Part shown: in pieces, positions 43,555-52,603 of the stretch
How positions within the stretch are numbered: the stretch's first letter is position 1
Layout: each line of letters opens with the position of its first letter
Source: Roseococcus suduntuyensis
Lineage (GTDB): Bacteria > Pseudomonadota > Alphaproteobacteria > Acetobacterales > Acetobacteraceae
Assembly: GCF_014196305.1 (NCBI RefSeq)
Contig: NZ_JACIDJ010000001.1
Span: forward strand, 792,290-856,289
DNA length: 64,000 bases
Direction of reading: 5' to 3'
Translations under genes and position numbers: made by a program
The notes under the pieces: model-generated
The model's input: only the letters and a program-made list of their open reading frames with translations
Databases searched by the model: none
What the model was told of the DNA's origin: nothing

Positions 43555-44820
43555 GTGAACGCCGTCACCGATGATGCCGCCCGCCTGTTCGACACCGCCG
43601 GCCGCGCCGCCCGCGCCGCCGCCGCGACCGTCGCGCGCGCGCCAAGCCCGGTGAAGGATGCGGCCCTGCGCGCGGCGGCGGCGCGGCTGCGGGCGGAGAG
43701 CGCGGCCATCCTCGCCGCCAATGCGGCCGACCTCGACGCCGCGCCCGGCCTCACGCCCGCCTTCCGCGACCGGCTGGTGCTGAACCCCGCCCGAATCGAG
43801 GCCATGGCGAAGGGGCTGGAGGAAGTCGCCGCCCTGCCCGACCCCGTGGGCCGCGTGCTGGCCGAATGGACGCGCCCCAACGGGCTGCGCTTCACCCGCG
43901 TGGCCCAGCCGCTCGGCGTCATCGGCATGATCTTCGAGAGCCGCCCCAACGTGACGGCGGATGCCGGGGCGCTCTGCCTCAAGGCCGGTTCCGCCGTGAT
44001 CCTGCGCGGCGGCAGCGAGAGCGCCCATTCCGCCCGCGCCATCGCCGCCTGCCTGCGCGCGGGCCTGGCGGAGGTCGGGCTGCCCGAGGATGTGATCCAG
44101 CTCGCCCCCACCCAGGACCGCGCCTTCGTGGGCGCCATGCTGCGGGGTTCGGGCTTCGTGGACCTCATCATCCCGCGCGGCGGCAAGGGGCTGGTGACGC
44201 GGGTGCTGGAGGAGGCGCGGGTGCCCGTGCTGGCCCATGCCGAGGGGCTCTGCCACACCTTCATCCATGCGGCCGCCGATCACGCCATGGCCCGCACCGT
44301 GCTGCTCGATGCCAAGCTGCGCCGCACCGGCGTCTGCGGCGCCACCGAGACGCTGCTGGTGGACGCCGCCGTGGCACCGACCCTGCTGCCGCTTCTGGTG
44401 GCGGACCTCGCGGCCAAGGGCTGCGGCTTCCGCGCCGATGACCGCGCCCGCGCCATCTGCCCCGAGCTTCCCGCCGCCACGGATGAAGACTTCGCGACGG
44501 AATGGCTGGACGCGATGCTCAGCATCGCCGTGGTGGATGGGGTGGAGGGCGCGCTGGCCCACATCCGCCGCTTCGGCAGCGAGCACACCGAGGCCATCAT
44601 CACCGAGGACGCGGCCGCCGCCGAGGCCTTCCTGTCCGGCATCGACAGCGCGGTGGGCCTGTGGAACGCCTCCACCCAGTTCTGCGACGGCGGCGAGTTC
44701 GGCTTCGGCGCCGAGATCGGCATCGCCACCGGCCGCATGCACGCGCGCGGCCCGGTGGGGCTGGAGCAGCTCTGCACCTATCGCTACCGGGTGGTGGGCA
44801 CGGGCCAAGTGCGTGGGTGA
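43555..44820 (+). CDS. proA: Gamma-glutamyl phosphate reductase
   Basis: This 421-residue enzyme reduces gamma-glutamyl phosphate to the semialdehyde in proline synthesis. FESRPNVTADAG near 123-134 and the catalytic cysteine segment RTGVCGATETLL are intact. The C-terminal FGFGAEIGIATGRMHARGPVG signature is present, shown here as the region near 380-400. GTG 43555 is preceded by GAGGG; ATG 43531 would also work. The stop lies inside a 16-bp tandem repeat. nadD follows. Confidence 0.95.
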   Translation: MNAVTDDAARLFDTAGRAARAAAATVARAPSPVKDAALRAAAARLRAESAAILAANAADLDAAPGLTPAFRDRLVLNPARIEAMAKGLEEVAALPDPVGRVLAEWTRPNGLRFTRVAQPLGVIGMIFESRPNVTADAGALCLKAGSAVILRGGSESAHSARAIAACLRAGLAEVGLPEDVIQLAPTQDRAFVGAMLRGSGFVDLIIPRGGKGLVTRVLEEARVPVLAHAEGLCHTFIHAAADHAMARTVLLDAKLRRTGVCGATETLLVDAAVAPTLLPLLVADLAAKGCGFRADDRARAICPELPAATDEDFATEWLDAMLSIAVVDGVEGALAHIRRFGSEHTEAIITEDAAAAEAFLSGIDSAVGLWNASTQFCDGGEFGFGAEIGIATGRMHARGPVGLEQLCTYRYRVVGTGQVRG

Positions 44821-44870
44821 ACAAGTACGTGGGTGAACAGGTACGTGGGTGAAAAGGTGCGGGGCTGAAC
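44807..44870 (+). repeat. Four tandem 16-bp repeats spanning the proA stop
   Basis: Units at 44807, 44823, 44839 and 44855 follow AAGTACGTGGGTGAAC, with the fourth most diverged. The proA stop lies in the first unit. Because 16 is not a multiple of three, the frame rotates and the copies past the stop are non-coding. Confidence 0.88.
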
Positions 44871-44923
44871 GCGCTTCCCTTCCGCGTGCCGACCGGTAGG
44901 CTGTGCGGGTGAGGAACGCCACC

Positions 44924-45565
44924 ATGACGCCCGCGCACCCCACGCGCGCCGCCCCCGGCCCGGCCGGCGATGGGCGCCGCGCGCGGATCGGCCTGCTGGG
45001 CGGCAGCTTCAACCCGGCCCATGCCGGGCACCGCCACGTGGCGGAGGTGGCGCTGCGGGCGCTGCGGCTGGACCAGGTGTGGATGCTGGTCTCGCCCGGC
45101 AATCCGCTGAAACCCCGCGCCGGCATGGCCCCCTTCGCCGAACGCCTGGCCAGCGCGCGCCGCGTGGCCGATGGCGTGCGCGTGATCGCGACCGATATCG
45201 AGGCCCGCCTGGGCTCGCGCTACACCTTCCGCACCCTGGCGCTGCTGCGTGCGCGCTTTCGCCGCGTGGCCTTCGTGCTGGTGCTGGGCGCGGACAACCT
45301 GCTGCAATTGCCGCGCTGGCGCCGCTGGCGGGAGATCGCGCGCCAAACGGCGCTGGCGGTCCTGCCGCGTCCGGGCTACAGCCGGATGGCGCTGCGTGGG
45401 CGCGCGGCCAGCGTGCTGCGCCACACCCGCCGCGACGCCGGCGGGCTTTTGGCGTTGACCCCACAGGACGGGTTGCTGCAAGCGGGGGAGGGGGCATGGT
45501 GCTTCATCCCGGCCGCCGAGCGATCCATTTCCGCCACCGCGATCCGCGCGGGGGCGAGGAGCTAG
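44924..45565 (+). CDS. nadD: Nicotinate-nucleotide adenylyltransferase
   Basis: This 213-residue enzyme joins nicotinate mononucleotide and ATP in NAD synthesis. GLLGGSFNPAHAGHRHVA at 23-40 holds the nucleotidyltransferase HxGH (His33-His36), and the C-terminal SISATAIRAG is the expected second motif. ATG 44924 has GAGG upstream; GTG 44903 is less likely. It precedes rsfS by 10 bases. Confidence 0.95.
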   Translation: MTPAHPTRAAPGPAGDGRRARIGLLGGSFNPAHAGHRHVAEVALRALRLDQVWMLVSPGNPLKPRAGMAPFAERLASARRVADGVRVIATDIEARLGSRYTFRTLALLRARFRRVAFVLVLGADNLLQLPRWRRWREIARQTALAVLPRPGYSRMALRGRAASVLRHTRRDAGGLLALTPQDGLLQAGEGAWCFIPAAERSISATAIRAGARS

Positions 45566-45575
45566 AGTTCAGGAC

Positions 45576-46850
45576 ATGGCGCGGACACCCGACGACACGA
45601 AGAAGCCCGCCCGCAAGCCCGCGGCCCGGACGGCGAAGCCCAGCACCCGGGCCAAGCCCCCGGTGCGCGAGGCGGCGGCGAAGGCTCCCCCGCGGGACGC
45701 CGCGAAGGCCCCCCCGCGGCACGCCGCGAAGGCCCCGCAGCGGGACGCCTCGAAGAAGGCGGCGCCGCGCGGCGATGCCAAGCCGGTCGCCCCGCGTGGT
45801 GGTGCCACGCCGGTCGCCCCGCGTGGCGGTGCCAGGACGGCAGCCCCGCGAGGCGCGGCAAAGCCGTCGGCCCCGCGTGGCGCGGCCCGGCCGACCGCCA
45901 CCCGGGATGGCGGCGACACCAAGCCTCGCGCCGGCGGCAAGGCGACGCCGACCCGCGCCCCGGCCGCCGGGAAGGCCCCCCGCGCCGCCGCCGCCGCGCC
46001 CCGCGCCGCGCGGTCCGAGGCACAGGCGCCCGCGCGCAAGCGTGCCGCCCCGGCCGAGGCCAGCCCCGCCCGCCGTGGCCGCGCCGAAGCGCCGGCTCCC
46101 GCCCGGCGCGCCGCCGCGACGCCGGGCGCCAAGCCCGCCCCACGTCGCCGTGCCGCGCCGCCCGAGCCCACGCCGGCCAAGCGCAGCACCACGGCCAATG
46201 TGCGCGCCACGCCGCGCGGCACCTCGGCCGCGACGCCGCGCGCTGCCGCCGGAACGGTGAAGCCGCGTGCCACTGGTGCCGCCTCGCGCGCTTCCAGCGC
46301 TGCGTCACCCAAGCGCTCTTCCTCCGGAACGGCCGCCCCGCGCACCTCCGGCGCGGCTTCAGCCCCGCGCGCCTCCAGCGCGACGTCCAAGCGCGCCTCC
46401 GGCGAGACCAAGCCCGACGCCGCCGCCAAGCCCCGCCCCATCGCCCCGCGCCGCAAGGCGGGCAAGCGCGTGCCGATGGACCGCGACCGCCTGGCCGCGC
46501 TGGTCGCCGTCGCGGTGAAGAGCCTGGAGGATGACAAGGCCGAGGATGTGGTCGTGCTCGACGTCACCGGCCGCGCCAGCTTCACCGACCGCATGGTGAT
46601 CGCCACCGGCCTCGTGGAGCGGCAGATCGAGGCGATGGCCACGCACCTCGTGGAAAACCTGGGCAAGGAAGGCCTGCGCCTGAAGCGCGACGCCATCCAG
46701 GGCAGCGAGGACTGGGTGCTGATCGACGCGGGCGACCTCGTCATCCATCTGTTCAAGCCCGAAGCGCGCCAGGCCTATGACCTGGAGAAGATGTGGGGCC
46801 CCGACAGCCCGCTGGGCGAAGCGGCACCCGGCGAGCAATCGCCCATTTGA
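45576..46850 (+). CDS. rsfS: Ribosome silencing factor RsfS with long basic N-terminal extension
   Basis: The last 124 residues (301-424) are RsfS, which binds L14 and blocks subunit joining: [21 protein letters not shown] near 323 and [16 protein letters not shown] near 378 are conserved. Ahead of it lie 300 residues of Ala, Arg, Pro, Lys, Thr and Ser, a disordered basic region like the tails of histone H1-like proteins. The frame opens 10 bases after nadD, which supports the long form. ATG 46476 would give a normal-sized RsfS, so both forms may be made. The extension could bind rRNA or DNA. Confidence 0.85.
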   Translation: MARTPDDTKKPARKPAARTAKPSTRAKPPVREAAAKAPPRDAAKAPPRHAAKAPQRDASKKAAPRGDAKPVAPRGGATPVAPRGGARTAAPRGAAKPSAPRGAARPTATRDGGDTKPRAGGKATPTRAPAAGKAPRAAAAAPRAARSEAQAPARKRAAPAEASPARRGRAEAPAPARRAAATPGAKPAPRRRAAPPEPTPAKRSTTANVRATPRGTSAATPRAAAGTVKPRATGAASRASSAASPKRSSSGTAAPRTSGAASAPRASSATSKRASGETKPDAAAKPRPIAPRRKAGKRVPMDRDRLAALVAVAVKSLEDDKAEDVVVLDVTGRASFTDRMVIATGLVERQIEAMATHLVENLGKEGLRLKRDAIQGSEDWVLIDAGDLVIHLFKPEARQAYDLEKMWGPDSPLGEAAPGEQSPI

Positions 46851-47311
46851 AGGCGCGGCTGCTGGCCATCGGCCGGTTCAAGTCGGGCGCGGAGGGCGCG
46901 CTCTTCGCGCAATACAACGCCCGGCTGCGCCCGCCGCTCGACCTTGTGGAACTGCCCGAGGCGCGCGGCAGCGCGGGCGAAATCCGCGCGCGTGAGGGCA
47001 CGGCGCTGCTGGCCGTGCTGCCGGCCAATGGCCTGCTGGTGGCGCTGGACCTGGGTGGCCCCGCGCCGACCTCCGAGGCGCTGGCCGCGCTGACCGAACG
47101 TTGGGAACAGGCGGCCCGCCCCATCGCCTTCGCCATCGGCGGCGCCGAGGGGCTGGATGGCGCCGTCACCGCGCGGGCCGAGCATGTGCTGTCGCTGGGG
47201 CCGCTCACCTGGCCGCATCTGCTGGTGCGGGCCCTGCTGGCCGAGCAGCTGTTCCGCGCCCAATGCATCCGCGCGAATCATCCCTACCACCGCAGGTGGA
47301 GACCCGCCTAA
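46847..47311 (+). CDS. rlmH: 23S rRNA pseudouridine1915 N3-methyltransferase RlmH
   Basis: This 154-residue SPOUT methyltransferase modifies the ribosome. [11 protein letters not shown] near 102 forms the SAM knot and the end [13 protein letters not shown] is diagnostic. Translation starts at TTG 46847, overlapping the rsfS stop as TTGA; this gives the standard N-terminus. The proA-nadD-rsfS-rlmH order is typical of alphaproteobacteria. Confidence 0.95.
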   Translation: MKARLLAIGRFKSGAEGALFAQYNARLRPPLDLVELPEARGSAGEIRAREGTALLAVLPANGLLVALDLGGPAPTSEALAALTERWEQAARPIAFAIGGAEGLDGAVTARAEHVLSLGPLTWPHLLVRALLAEQLFRAQCIRANHPYHRRWRPA

Positions 47312-47320
47312 GCTGCGCGG

Positions 47321-48001
47321 ATGAGCATGTTCCTCCTGATTCTGGCCTCCTGCCTCTGGGTGGGGGTGCATTTCGGCATCGCGGGCACGGTGGCGCGGGC
47401 GCGCATCGTGGCGCGGGTGGGGGAGTTGCCCTTCACCATCGGCTATTCGCTGCTGTCGGTGGGCGCCATCATCCTCCTGGTGCAGGCCTGGGGCGCGGCG
47501 CCCTATGTGGGGCTGTGGCTCACGCCGGACTGGCTGCGCTGGGTGCTGGCGCTGCTGATGCTGCCGGCCTTCGTGCTGTTCGTGGCCTCGGTCGCCACGC
47601 CCAACCCCACCGTGGTGGGCGGCAAGCTGACCACGCCCGAGCCGCGCGGCATCCAGCGCATCACCCGCCACCCCATGCTGTGGTCCTTCGCGCTGTGGGG
47701 GCTGGTCCACCTGGTCGCCAAGGGCAGCCTGGGCGGCGTCTTCTTCTTCGGCGCATTCCTGGTGACGGCGCTGGTGGGCATGCCCTCCATTGACCGGAAG
47801 GTGGCGGCGCGGAGCCCGGAGATGTGGGCGCGGCTCGGCCCCGTCACCTCCATCATCCCCTTCGGCGCCATCCTGGCGGGGCGGAACCGGTTGGTGCCGG
47901 CGGAAATCCCGGTCCTCGTCTGGGCCGGGGGGGCGGTGGCGTGGCTGGTTTTCCTCATCGCCCATCCCTGGCTGTTCAGCTATCCGGCCGTTCCCCTCTG
48001 A
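47321..48001 (+). CDS. NnrU family membrane protein
   Basis: This 226-residue protein has six or seven membrane helices and the NnrU signature RITRHPMLWSFALWGLVHL near 113. NnrU was linked to nitrogen oxide reduction in some bacteria, and its relatives resemble isoprenylcysteine methyltransferase-like membrane proteins. No denitrification genes are nearby, so the name says little about its role. It lies 9 bases after rlmH. Confidence 0.87.
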   Translation: MSMFLLILASCLWVGVHFGIAGTVARARIVARVGELPFTIGYSLLSVGAIILLVQAWGAAPYVGLWLTPDWLRWVLALLMLPAFVLFVASVATPNPTVVGGKLTTPEPRGIQRITRHPMLWSFALWGLVHLVAKGSLGGVFFFGAFLVTALVGMPSIDRKVAARSPEMWARLGPVTSIIPFGAILAGRNRLVPAEIPVLVWAGGAVAWLVFLIAHPWLFSYPAVPL

Positions 48002-48008
48002 CCCCGGG

Positions 48009-48100
48009 GCGGGGTGCGTTGAGGCGGGCTCGCCGAAAACGCTGAACCCCGCCTTCCAGAAACGGCTGGAGCAGGCTGTGTGGACGCGGCCTGCTCCAGG
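48009..48100 (-). repeat. Interspersed 100-bp element (family B, copy 2)
   Basis: Read on the minus strand it aligns with 9538-9637. A perfect 11-bp hairpin, CTGGAGCAGGC at 48066-48076 with GCCTGCTCCAG at 48089-48099, has a 12-base loop. The block TTCAGCGTTTTCGG follows on that strand. It lies between two genes of the same direction and could act as a terminator for the NnrU gene. Confidence 0.75.
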
Positions 48101-48161
48101 GGCTTGATCCTGGCGCGGCGCGCGCCCATTCCATGCGCGCACCAACAGGACATTGCCCCAC

Positions 48162-49028
48162 ATGCAGGAAGCCCTCACCAGCGCCGATTCCGGCAGCGAC
48201 CTGCGCGCGCGCGCCGCGCGTCTGGTCATGGAGCCGCTGTTCCAGAAGATCGTGATCGGGCTGATCCTGTTCAACGCCGTGACGCTGGGGCTGGAGACCA
48301 GCGAGACCATCTCGGCGCGATGGGGCGGGGTGCTGGCGGTGCTGGACCGGGCGCTGCTGGTGATCTTCACGGCCGAGGTGGCGCTGCGCATCTACGCCTT
48401 CCGCGGCCGCTTCTTCCGCGACCCCTGGGGACTGTTCGACCTGGCCATCATCACCATCGCCTGGCTGCCGGCCACGGGGCCGCTGTCGGTGCTGCGGGCG
48501 CTGCGAATCCTGCGCGTGCTGCGCCTCATCTCGGTGGTGCCCAGCATGCGCCTGGTGGTCGAGGCGATGCTGCACGCCCTGCCGGGCATGGGCTCCATCG
48601 TCATGCTGATGGGGCTGATCTTCTACGTCTTCGCGGTGATGGCGACGAAGCTCTATGGCGAGATCCTGCCCGACCGCTTCGGCTCGCTGGGCTCAAGCCT
48701 CTACACCCTGTTCCAGATGATGACGCTGGAATCCTGGTCCGAGGCCAATGTGCGGCCCATCCTGGCGCAGCAGCCGCTGGCCTGGATGTTCTTCGTGCCC
48801 TTCATCCTGATCGCGACCTTCGTGGTGCTGAACCTGTTCATCGGCGTGATCGTGGACAGCATCCAGACGCTGCGGAAGCAGCGCGAGGCGAGCGACCCGG
48901 CCGCCGTGGCTGCCGACGCCCATACCCGCGAGTTGGAGGAAGAGCAGCACGCCCTGCTGCGCGAAATCCGCGCGCTGCGGGCCGAGGTGGCGGCCCTGCG
49001 GGAGGCTCAGCCGAAGACCACGCCATAG
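48162..49028 (+). CDS. Bacterial voltage-gated sodium channel (BacNaV/NaChBac type)
   Basis: This 288-residue six-helix channel subunit would form a homotetramer. S4 carries Arg112, 115, 118 and 121 at every third place. The pore holds TLESWS at 188-193, the sodium-selective filter of NaChBac-like channels. S6 ends NLFIGVIVDSI, and the C-terminus (about 255-282) is a heptad coiled coil, as in known BacNaV. ATG 48162 is used; a TTG at 48153 is possible. The last codons overlap the convergent DUF2306 gene. Confidence 0.93.
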   Translation: MQEALTSADSGSDLRARAARLVMEPLFQKIVIGLILFNAVTLGLETSETISARWGGVLAVLDRALLVIFTAEVALRIYAFRGRFFRDPWGLFDLAIITIAWLPATGPLSVLRALRILRVLRLISVVPSMRLVVEAMLHALPGMGSIVMLMGLIFYVFAVMATKLYGEILPDRFGSLGSSLYTLFQMMTLESWSEANVRPILAQQPLAWMFFVPFILIATFVVLNLFIGVIVDSIQTLRKQREASDPAAVAADAHTRELEEEQHALLREIRALRAEVAALREAQPKTTP

Positions 49029-49366
49029 AGGTAGCGGCCGGGGATGACGGTGGCGAAGATGCCGGCCGTCAGCAACCCGCCGGCCGTCGCCAGCATGGTG
49101 GTGCGGTGCGCCGCGATGCGCCCCTGCCGGGCATAGCGGATGCCCAGCGGCAGCATCACCAGCGTCAGCAGCGTCAGCGCGTGGATGGGGGTCAGGTGCC
49201 CCCAGGCCGGCAACCCGAAGGAGGAGGCCGCCGCCAGCGCCCAGGCCCCAACGGCGACCCTCCCCGCCAGCCGGTGCCGCGCCGTCCCCTTGGGCAGCAC
49301 CAGCACCGAGAGAATGAGCGCCGCCGCCAGCAGCGAGGACCAAAGATGCACTTGCAGCATGGACAT
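49007..49366 (-). CDS. DUF2306-like small membrane protein
   Basis: This 119-residue protein has four membrane helices and conserved HxxxG and RxH positions (HRLAGR near 31; AAHRTTMLATAGG near 85). The function of the family is unknown. It is divergent from the TetR gene, with a palindrome between, so it is the likely regulated target. Its 3' end overlaps the sodium channel gene by 22 bases. Confidence 0.78.
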   Translation of the reverse strand: MSMLQVHLWSSLLAAALILSVLVLPKGTARHRLAGRVAVGAWALAAASSFGLPAWGHLTPIHALTLLTLVMLPLGIRYARQGRIAAHRTTMLATAGGLLTAGIFATVIPGRYLYGVVFG

Positions 49367-49382
49367 GACGCCCAGACCCCTT

Positions 49383-49427
49383 ATGTTGACGATGTGAACA
49401 TAGCGGGAATGTGATCGGTGTCAACAT
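49383..49427. promoter_or_regulatory. Probable TetR operator
   Basis: ATGTTGAC at 49383-49390 and GTGAACAT at 49394-49401 form an 8-3-8 inverted repeat with one mismatch. A third half-site, GTCAACAT, the exact complement of the first, lies at 49420-49427 inside the TetR start. The position between divergent genes suits self-regulation and control of the DUF2306 gene. Confidence 0.65.
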
Positions 49428-49930
49428 CGGAAAAGCCCTATCACCACGGAGACCTGCGCGCCGCCCTGCTCGACGCCGCCGACACGCTGCTGGACCAGGG
49501 CGGCGATGGCGCTGTGTCGCTGCGCGAGGTGGCGCGGATGGCCGGCGTCTCCCCCACCGCCGCCTATCGCCACTTCGCGGACAAGGAGGCGCTGCTGGCC
49601 GCGCTGGCCGCGCGCCACTTCGCGGAATTCGGCGCGGCCCTGGGCGGGCGGCCGCTGGCCGAGATGGGGCCCGCCTACCTCCGCTTCGCTCTCGCCCGGC
49701 CAGGCCGTTTCCGGCTGATGTTCGGCCCCCTGCTTCAACGGTCGAAGCAGCACCCGCCGCTGGCCCAGGCCTCGGACGCGGCACTTGCGGGGCTCTACGC
49801 GGCCGCGCCCTCGCCCGATGCCGCCCTGCGCGCCTGGGGCCTGGTGCATGGCCTGGCGCATCTGATGCTGGACGGCGCGCTGCCGGCGGAGGAGGGCCTC
49901 ATCACCCGCCTGCTCAACCCCCCCGGCTGA
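49418..49930 (+). CDS. TetR-family transcriptional regulator
   Basis: This 170-residue regulator has an N-terminal TetR helix-turn-helix (about 13-60: ALLDAADTLLDQGG, then VSLREVARMAGVSPTAAYRHFADKE shown as region 33-57). A C-terminal effector domain of the WHG type is likely, from the WGLVHGLAHLML segment near 143. GTG 49418 is the only start that keeps the whole DNA-binding domain. It probably represses itself and the divergent gene. The effector is unknown. Confidence 0.9.
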   Translation: MSTSEKPYHHGDLRAALLDAADTLLDQGGDGAVSLREVARMAGVSPTAAYRHFADKEALLAALAARHFAEFGAALGGRPLAEMGPAYLRFALARPGRFRLMFGPLLQRSKQHPPLAQASDAALAGLYAAAPSPDAALRAWGLVHGLAHLMLDGALPAEEGLITRLLNPPG

Positions 49931-49980
49931 CAGCCCGCCCGTTCCGCCGTAAGGCCTTGGGCGCGGAGAGGGAGTTGCGC

Positions 49981-51501
49981 ATGACCAAGCCCGTGATGCT
50001 GGTGATCCTGGATGGCTGGGGCCATCGCGCCGAGAGTGTGGACAATGCGGTGGCGCTGGCCCGCACGCCGAATTTCGACGCGCTCTGGGCCGCCTGCCCG
50101 CGCAATCACCTCCGGACCTCGGGCCTCGATGTGGGCCTCCCGCCCGGCCAGATGGGCAATAGCGAGGTCGGGCACCTGAACATCGGTGCCGGCCGGGTGG
50201 TGATGCAGGATCTGCCGCGCATTGATGCCGCCATCGCCGATGGCAGCCTGGGTGCGATGCCCCCGCTTGCCGACTTCATCGCGCGCATGAAGGCGGGCGG
50301 CGGCACGGCCCATCTTGTCGGCCTGATCTCGGCGGGCGGGGTGCATTCGCACCAGCGCCATGCGCTGGCACTCGCGCGCCTCCTGGACGAGGCGGGCATC
50401 CCCGTGGCCCTGCACGCCTGGACGGATGGGCGCGACACCGCGCCGCGCGCGGCGGGGGATTCGCTGGCGGTGGTGGCGCAGGAATTCGGCGCACTGAAAC
50501 ACGCGCGCATCGCCACCATCACCGGCCGCTACTTCGCCATGGACCGCGACCACCGCTGGGAGCGGGTGGAGCAGGCCTGGCGCGCCATGGTCCTGGCCGA
50601 AGGCAACCAGGCCGAGAGCGCCGACGCCGCCATCCGCGCCTGCTACGCCGCCGACAAGCACGACGAATTCCTGCCCGCCTCCGTCCTGCCCGGCCACACG
50701 GGCATGGCGGATGGCGATGGCATTCTCTGCTTCAATTTTCGGGCCGACCGGGTGCGGCAAATTCTCGCCGCCCTGCTGGACCCGGCCTTCACGGGCTTCG
50801 CCCGTCCCCGCGCGCCGCGCTTCGCCGCCGCCCTGGGCCTCGTGGAATACTCCCGTGAGTTGAACCCGCTGATCGGCACGATCTTCCCGCCGCAATCCAT
50901 GGAGGACATCCTGGGCGCCGTGGTGAGTGCCGCCGGCCGCACCCAGCTGCACATGGCCGAGACGGAGAAATACCCCCACGTCACCTACTTCCTGAATGGC
51001 GGCGAAGAGGTGGCCTTCGACGGCGAGACGCGCATCATGGTGCCCTCGCCCAAGGTGGCGACCTATGACCTGCAGCCCGAGATGAGCGCACCGGAACTGA
51101 CGGCCAAGGCGGTGGAGGCCATCGCCTCCGGCGCGCATGAACTCATCGTGCTAAACTTCGCCAATGCCGACATGGTGGGCCACACCGGCAGCCTGAGTGC
51201 CGCCATCCGCGCCTGCGAGGCGGTGGACCGGGGCCTGGGTGCCATCGCGGACGCCGTCCGCGCCCAGGGTGGCGCCCTGATGGTGACGGCGGACCATGGC
51301 AATGCGGAACTGATGCGCGACCCGGCCAATGACGGCCCGCACACCTCCCACACCACCAACCCCGTGCCCGTGCTGCTGATGGGCGGGCCCGAGGGGGCGG
51401 TGCTGCGAGAGGGGCGCCTCGGCGACATCGCGCCCACGCTGCTGGCGCTGATGGGCCTGCCCCAGCCCGCCGCCATGACGGGGCGCAGCCTGCTGGCCTG
51501 A
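49981..51501 (+). CDS. gpmI: 2,3-bisphosphoglycerate-independent phosphoglycerate mutase
   Basis: This 506-residue enzyme interconverts 3- and 2-phosphoglycerate in glycolysis. Asp11 in LDGWG and catalytic Ser61 in [14 protein letters not shown] are present, along with NFRADRVRQ near 259 and the late metal motif [10 protein letters not shown] near 437. Length is normal. A GAGAGGGAG ribosome site precedes ATG 49981. Confidence 0.97.
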   Translation: MTKPVMLVILDGWGHRAESVDNAVALARTPNFDALWAACPRNHLRTSGLDVGLPPGQMGNSEVGHLNIGAGRVVMQDLPRIDAAIADGSLGAMPPLADFIARMKAGGGTAHLVGLISAGGVHSHQRHALALARLLDEAGIPVALHAWTDGRDTAPRAAGDSLAVVAQEFGALKHARIATITGRYFAMDRDHRWERVEQAWRAMVLAEGNQAESADAAIRACYAADKHDEFLPASVLPGHTGMADGDGILCFNFRADRVRQILAALLDPAFTGFARPRAPRFAAALGLVEYSRELNPLIGTIFPPQSMEDILGAVVSAAGRTQLHMAETEKYPHVTYFLNGGEEVAFDGETRIMVPSPKVATYDLQPEMSAPELTAKAVEAIASGAHELIVLNFANADMVGHTGSLSAAIRACEAVDRGLGAIADAVRAQGGALMVTADHGNAELMRDPANDGPHTSHTTNPVPVLLMGGPEGAVLREGRLGDIAPTLLALMGLPQPAAMTGRSLLA

Positions 51502-51547
51502 CGCGCCCGCGCGTGGCACATCACAGGAACCAATAAGGAGCTTGACC

Positions 51548-52492
51548 ATGGCGCTGCGCGTCGCCGTCCAGATGGACCCGATCGAGAGCATCAACATTGA
51601 TGGCGACAGCACCTTCGCCATGATGCTGGAAGCCCAGGCGCGCGGCCACACGCTCTGGCACTACCATGTGCGCCATTTGTCGCTGAACGCCGGCCGCGTG
51701 CTGGCGCAGGCGCATCCCGTCACGGTGCGGCGCGAGAAGGGCAACCACTTCACCTTTGGCGAAGCTGTGGAATTGGACCTGGCGCGCGACGTGGACGTGG
51801 TGCTGATGCGCCAGGACCCGCCCTTCGACATGGCCTACATCACGGCCACGCACATCCTGGAGCACATCCACCCCAGGACGCTGGTGGTGAACGACCCCGC
51901 CCAGGTTCGCAACGCGCCGGAAAAGCTGTTCGTCACGCATTTCCCGGAGCTGATGCCCGAGACGCTGGTGACGGCCGACACGCGCCAGATCGCGAAGTTC
52001 CGCGCCAAGCACGGCGACATCATCGTCAAGCCGCTGTTCGGCAATGGCGGCGCGGGCGTGTTCCACCTGCGGCCCGACGACCCCAACCTGAACTCGCTGG
52101 TCGAGATGTTCACCGAACGCTCGCGCGAGCCGCTGGTGGTGCAGCAATACCTGCCCGCCGTGCGCCTGGGCGACAAGCGCGTGATCCTGATCGACGGCGT
52201 GGCGATGGGCGCCATCAACCGCGTGCCGGCCGAGGGCGAGGCGCGCAGCAACATGCATGTCGGCGGTCGCGCCGAACCCACGCAACTCACCGACCGCGAG
52301 CGCGAGATCTGCGCGCGCATCGGGCCGGAGCTGAAGAAGCGCGGGATGATCTTCGTGGGCATCGACGTGATCGGCGGCTATCTCACCGAGATCAACGTCA
52401 CCTCGCCCACCGGCTTGCAGGAACTCGCGCGGTTCGACGGCATCCACCTGGAACGCGCCATCTGGGACGCGATCGAGGAAAAACGCCGGTAA
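51548..52492 (+). CDS. gshB: Glutathione synthetase
   Basis: This 314-residue ATP-grasp ligase adds glycine to gamma-glutamylcysteine. The N-terminus [18 protein letters not shown] near 5-22 is diagnostic, and [12 protein letters not shown] near 163 is the glycine-rich ATP loop. The end [10 protein letters not shown] is conserved. ATG 51548 has AAGGAG seven bases upstream; a TTG two codons earlier is weaker. It is convergent with trpE. Confidence 0.97.
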   Translation: MALRVAVQMDPIESINIDGDSTFAMMLEAQARGHTLWHYHVRHLSLNAGRVLAQAHPVTVRREKGNHFTFGEAVELDLARDVDVVLMRQDPPFDMAYITATHILEHIHPRTLVVNDPAQVRNAPEKLFVTHFPELMPETLVTADTRQIAKFRAKHGDIIVKPLFGNGGAGVFHLRPDDPNLNSLVEMFTERSREPLVVQQYLPAVRLGDKRVILIDGVAMGAINRVPAEGEARSNMHVGGRAEPTQLTDREREICARIGPELKKRGMIFVGIDVIGGYLTEINVTSPTGLQELARFDGIHLERAIWDAIEEKRR

Positions 52493-52504
52493 GCGGGGGT
52501 TTTT

Positions 52505-52599
52505 CGCCCGGCCGAATTACGCCGCCGGCTGCGCCGGGACGATCGGACGTGATCGCCCGGCCGATTTACGCCGCTGACTGCACCAGCGACGATCGGACG
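52505..52599 (-). repeat. Two GAT-hairpin-TAA-ATC palindromes (family A, locus 6)
   Basis: Two imperfect copies at 52505-52549 and 52554-52599. On the minus strand each reads CGTCC-GAT, a hairpin (CGCTG with CAGCG in one, CCGGC with GCCGG in the other), TAA, then ATC or TTC and GGCCGGGCG. TAA replaces the TGA of the other loci. The array lies between the convergent gshB and trpE genes, just past the trpE TAG. Confidence 0.8.
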
Positions 52600-52603
52600 G
52601 CGC

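Noticed and set aside
45079-46260. Other open frames across the rsfS extension
   Set aside because: Several frames are open here because of GC bias. Only the frame joined to the RsfS domain has a start just after nadD and continues into a known protein.
47321-48001. Denitrification locus suggested by NnrU
   Set aside because: There are no nitric oxide reductase, nitrite reductase or regulator genes in the window, so the family name is kept without the pathway.
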